A stretch of DNA of 64,000 nucleotides from a virus. Shown here piece after piece: positions 61,595 through 64,000 of the stretch. The notes below the pieces were generated by a model. That model saw only the letters and a program-made list of their open reading frames with translations, was not told the origin of the DNA and searched no databases. Every line of letters begins with the position of its first letter. Position 1 is the first letter of the stretch. A program made the translations under genes and the position numbers. The stretch covers positions 1 to 64,000 of the IMG/VR virus record IMGVR_UViG_3300043446_001478; one strand, given 5' to 3'.

Positions 61595-63118
61595 ATGAAA
61601 AAAATATTTATAACTTTCGTCTTATCATTTTCTTTATTATTACCATCTTGCGTTAACGCAGCAACACCATTAAAGGCATGTCCAAAAAATCAATTAAATA
61701 AAATTAAAGATGGTTTTATTTGTAAAAAGATTGATAATGTTTATAGATGGGCAAAATTAGATGTAGTTCCTACAATAGCGCCAACCATAAAACCAACACC
61801 AACACCATCTGCAACTATTAATACTAAACCAAATGTTACTAAAAAATATTTTAACAGTCCATGCGATCTTGATCCAGATACTCCAACAGAATGGAAAGAT
61901 TTTGAAAGAAAACATATTAACGGTGGCGGTTGTTTAAGTGCACTCAGGATACCAAATACTCAACCCTTAATAGAGTTACCAACAACACAAACAGATAAGT
62001 CTAATTTAAATCTTTCTCAATGCAAAATTGAACAATCTAGAAATAAAGGAAATGTTTTAGGATTTAAAACTTGGGACTCATACTGGCAAACATCACTAAA
62101 ACATCCTTCGCCAAATACTGTTTATCAGGTTATTCCTTTATATTCTGATGACATACCAAACTCTAAAACAAATCCTAATGATGATTTTAAAAAATATTTT
62201 GATTTCATTACTGCTTGGACTAAGCAGGCATCAGATAATGGATCTAATGTAGAATTTAGAGTGCCTAATAATTATATTTATATGCCTGGAAACATATCGT
62301 CATATAATTTAATACACGAAAGAAGTGAATCTTCTGCACAAAGGTTTACAAGTGATTTAGTCAAGGCTGTAGATTCTAAGATTAATTTTTCTGGATCAAA
62401 TATTGCATTAATTTTATTTCCACCATCTACAAATAAAATAATTGGTGATCAAGTAGGTCTAAATAGATTTTTAACAGATGAAGGTTATGTTGTTGGGTCT
62501 ATTATGCCAAGTGGCGGTAGCATTGCTTTAGAAAGAAATTTTTCATGGCCAACATGGTGGATGCATGAATTAATGCATGTTGGAATTGGCTTTGATGATA
62601 ATAATCATTCACAAAGTGATTCACCATCATGGTGGGGATTAATTAATTGGGCATCTACATTTGATCTGCTTGCTTGGCATAAATGGATTGCTGGCTTTAT
62701 TTCTGATTCTCAGGTTATTTGTTTAGATAAAGAAAAGACATCAATAGCCTATATTGCTCCATCTACAGTTAAAAGCACAAGAGATAAAATGATTGTTATT
62801 CCTTTAAGTAATTCAAAGGCTATTGTTATTGAATCACAAAGAGCAGAAGGAATAAATTATAAACTTCCACAAGTTTCAGAGGGTGCTCTTGTTTATTTTA
62901 TTGATATGTCTCTTACAAATCATGCTGATGGTATTAGATTAATATTGCCAAAAAATAAAAATATAGTTAGAGCAGATAATATGAATTCAAAATCACAAGG
63001 AAATAATGCAAACGCTTCACTTAAATTAGGTGAAATTGCAGAGTATAATGGAATTAGAATACAAGTAATAGAATCTGGATCATTTGGGGATGTGATAAAA
63101 ATTGAGCCAACAAGATGA
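61595..63118 (+). CDS. Secreted HExxH metallopeptidase
   Basis: 507 residues. The signal peptide is FITFVLSFSLLLPSC-VNA; C19 might be lipidated, but the residue before it is not ideal for a lipobox. A small N-domain with CPKNQLNK ... ICKK ... YRW resembles Cys-bearing modules of actinobacterial exported proteins, then a Pro/Thr linker. The catalytic site is H324-E325-L-M-H328 in WWMHELMHVGIG, with D334 a possible third ligand as in some HExxHxxGxxD peptidases. WAST-type and GW-like segments follow. It is probably a cell-surface or extracellular protease. The start is leaderless with a strong promoter. Confidence 0.82.
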   Translation: MKKIFITFVLSFSLLLPSCVNAATPLKACPKNQLNKIKDGFICKKIDNVYRWAKLDVVPTIAPTIKPTPTPSATINTKPNVTKKYFNSPCDLDPDTPTEWKDFERKHINGGGCLSALRIPNTQPLIELPTTQTDKSNLNLSQCKIEQSRNKGNVLGFKTWDSYWQTSLKHPSPNTVYQVIPLYSDDIPNSKTNPNDDFKKYFDFITAWTKQASDNGSNVEFRVPNNYIYMPGNISSYNLIHERSESSAQRFTSDLVKAVDSKINFSGSNIALILFPPSTNKIIGDQVGLNRFLTDEGYVVGSIMPSGGSIALERNFSWPTWWMHELMHVGIGFDDNNHSQSDSPSWWGLINWASTFDLLAWHKWIAGFISDSQVICLDKEKTSIAYIAPSTVKSTRDKMIVIPLSNSKAIVIESQRAEGINYKLPQVSEGALVYFIDMSLTNHADGIRLILPKNKNIVRADNMNSKSQGNNANASLKLGEIAEYNGIRIQVIESGSFGDVIKIEPTR

Positions 63119-63119
63119 A

Positions 63120-63809
63120 ATGTTTTCTGGCTTTAAAAAAGATTGGAACTTATGGGATAATTCTAAAACAGAAAGTTTCCTTTATATAAATAAAATAGCA
63201 GTTCCTTATAAAAAATGGCTTTCTTATGTTCCTGTTAAAGAAAATGAAATTTTTAAAAATTCTATATTAAAGCCAATAAATCATTATGCTGCAACTCTAT
63301 ACCCTCCACCAAAATTAATATCTATAACAGATAATGGATTTAGGTTAAGGCAGGGTAATCATGCAGAAATGTTCTTATTAGTAGATCATTATAGAAGAGA
63401 TGGTCAGTTTTATAATATAGATAGGCCATGGATTAGACAATACTATAGTTCAGCAAAAGAGTATATTCTTCCAGATGGTTGTTTTGATGGCATATATCGA
63501 TTCTATGTTCCTTGGATTATTGATGAAAATGTTACAGTTAACTTTAAACAAGCAGATGATAGTCCGTTTTATATATATGAAGATTCTATTGCTTTTACAA
63601 AAATACCATTTAATACATCAGAAATAGAGCCACCCTTTATACATTTTCATTTTAAAAATGTAGGAAAACATATGTTAGATTCAGAATTTGGTAAAATTAA
63701 AAAACAATCACCAATGTTTGATATTGAGGTTCAAACAACTGATATAATGTTAATAGAGAGAGTTAGGGAGTTTTATGAGTTTACGAAAGATAAAATTTTA
63801 TCCGTTTAG
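63120..63809 (+). CDS. Unknown phage protein, 229 aa
   Basis: Starts at ATG 63120, one base after the preceding stop; TTG 63102 would extend six residues into the metallopeptidase gene. Segments include YKKWLSYVPVKENEIF, RRDGQFYNIDRPWIRQYYSS, DDSPFYIYEDSIAF and HFHFKNVGKHMLDSEFGKI. It is rich in aromatic and charged residues with no signal peptide. The paired neighbour at 63775 belongs to the 1405 family, so this gene is probably part of the same accessory cassette. It overlaps that gene by 35 bases. No family recognised. Confidence 0.65.
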   Translation: MFSGFKKDWNLWDNSKTESFLYINKIAVPYKKWLSYVPVKENEIFKNSILKPINHYAATLYPPPKLISITDNGFRLRQGNHAEMFLLVDHYRRDGQFYNIDRPWIRQYYSSAKEYILPDGCFDGIYRFYVPWIIDENVTVNFKQADDSPFYIYEDSIAFTKIPFNTSEIEPPFIHFHFKNVGKHMLDSEFGKIKKQSPMFDIEVQTTDIMLIERVREFYEFTKDKILSV

Positions 63810-64000
63810 TGAAGAGACAGTATCTTTTGCTCCGCCACCAGTGCCAGCATCAAGAGTTGTTCCAGAATGGTATAAGAAGCAATCATCTACAGTAGATAAT
63901 GAGAGAGGGCTTGCTCAGGGATCTTTTAATGGCACAGTAAAAAAATGTATGCCAATATTTGACTTAATGACTGCTGGATACATATTATCTTTACCTATGG
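63775..64000 (+). CDS. N-terminal part of a 1405-family protein
   Basis: ATG 63775 after AGGGAG; the gene runs off the window end (75 codons visible). VPASRVVPEWYKKQSS and KKCMPIFDLMTAGYILSLP correspond in order to IPQWYKDADRF and KACPALMDAFMTGYVLKTP of the 1405 protein. An accessory cassette related to the first one therefore continues past the window. If the genome is circularly permuted it may join the repeat gene at position 1. Confidence 0.75.
   Translation, partial: MSLRKIKFYPFSEETVSFAPPPVPASRVVPEWYKKQSSTVDNERGLAQGSFNGTVKKCMPIFDLMTAGYILSLPM

Overview
The window is a single contiguous stretch of an AT-rich tailed double-stranded DNA phage genome. Every credible gene is on the + strand. 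Genes are packed with TAATG, ATGA or short overlaps, and no gene-free stretch exceeds 300 bases. I saw no tRNA, rRNA, CRISPR array, integrase or insertion sequence. An HK97-type head module, head-tail connectors, a tail tube protein, a 3,228-residue tape measure and the absence of a sheath gene suggest a siphovirus with a very long tail. The host is probably a low-GC actinobacterium such as a freshwater acI/Nanopelagicales type. Reasons: recurring extended -10 promoters placed 6 nt before the ATG (leaderless mRNA, common in Actinobacteria), a monomeric B12-dependent ribonucleotide reductase, a proteasome-like Ntn hydrolase, and exported proteins built like actinobacterial surface proteins. The host call is inference.

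Layout. 1-346: the end of a Phe-Phe-Pro repeat protein with a Cys-rich tail. 387-9245: an accessory island with eight divergent tandem 2-oxoglutarate/Fe(II) oxygenases of the prolyl-4-hydroxylase type, interleaved with two DUF6065-like genes, a short-chain dehydrogenase and an FkbM-like methyltransferase. 9334-11364: class II ribonucleotide reductase. 11385-15092: a large LamG-type virion protein. 15111-24736: portal, protease with a nested scaffold start, capsid, connectors, tail tube, and duplicated tail-assembly chaperones. 24765-42143: tape measure, distal tail and minor tail/host-recognition proteins.

42089-54091: regulation, replication and recombination. This holds a MerR-like regulator, DnaB helicase, DnaG primase, ssDNA-binding protein, DnaE polymerase, NrdH-like redoxin, RecA, a small PD-(D/E)XK protein, a Cas4/RecB nuclease, a RuvC-like resolvase, zinc-ribbon proteins and a second FkbM-like gene. 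54093-56743: a possible NTP-pyrophosphohydrolase and both terminase subunits. 56767-60990: exported proteins and lysis, with a surface-layer-like protein, a Pro/Thr-rich exported protein with an apparent AUU start, membrane proteins, a lipoprotein and a CHAP endolysin. 61046-64000: a second accessory island with the proteasome-like hydrolase, a secreted HExxH metallopeptidase, and relatives of the first island's genes.

The most unusual signals are the eight-gene oxygenase array next to a proline-rich repeat protein, a kinase-like domain inside the tape measure, chaperone gene duplication in place of the usual frameshift, a cluster of DnaA-box-like sites between portal and protease, and systematic leaderless promoters. 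All functional calls come from motifs read by eye. No database search was possible.
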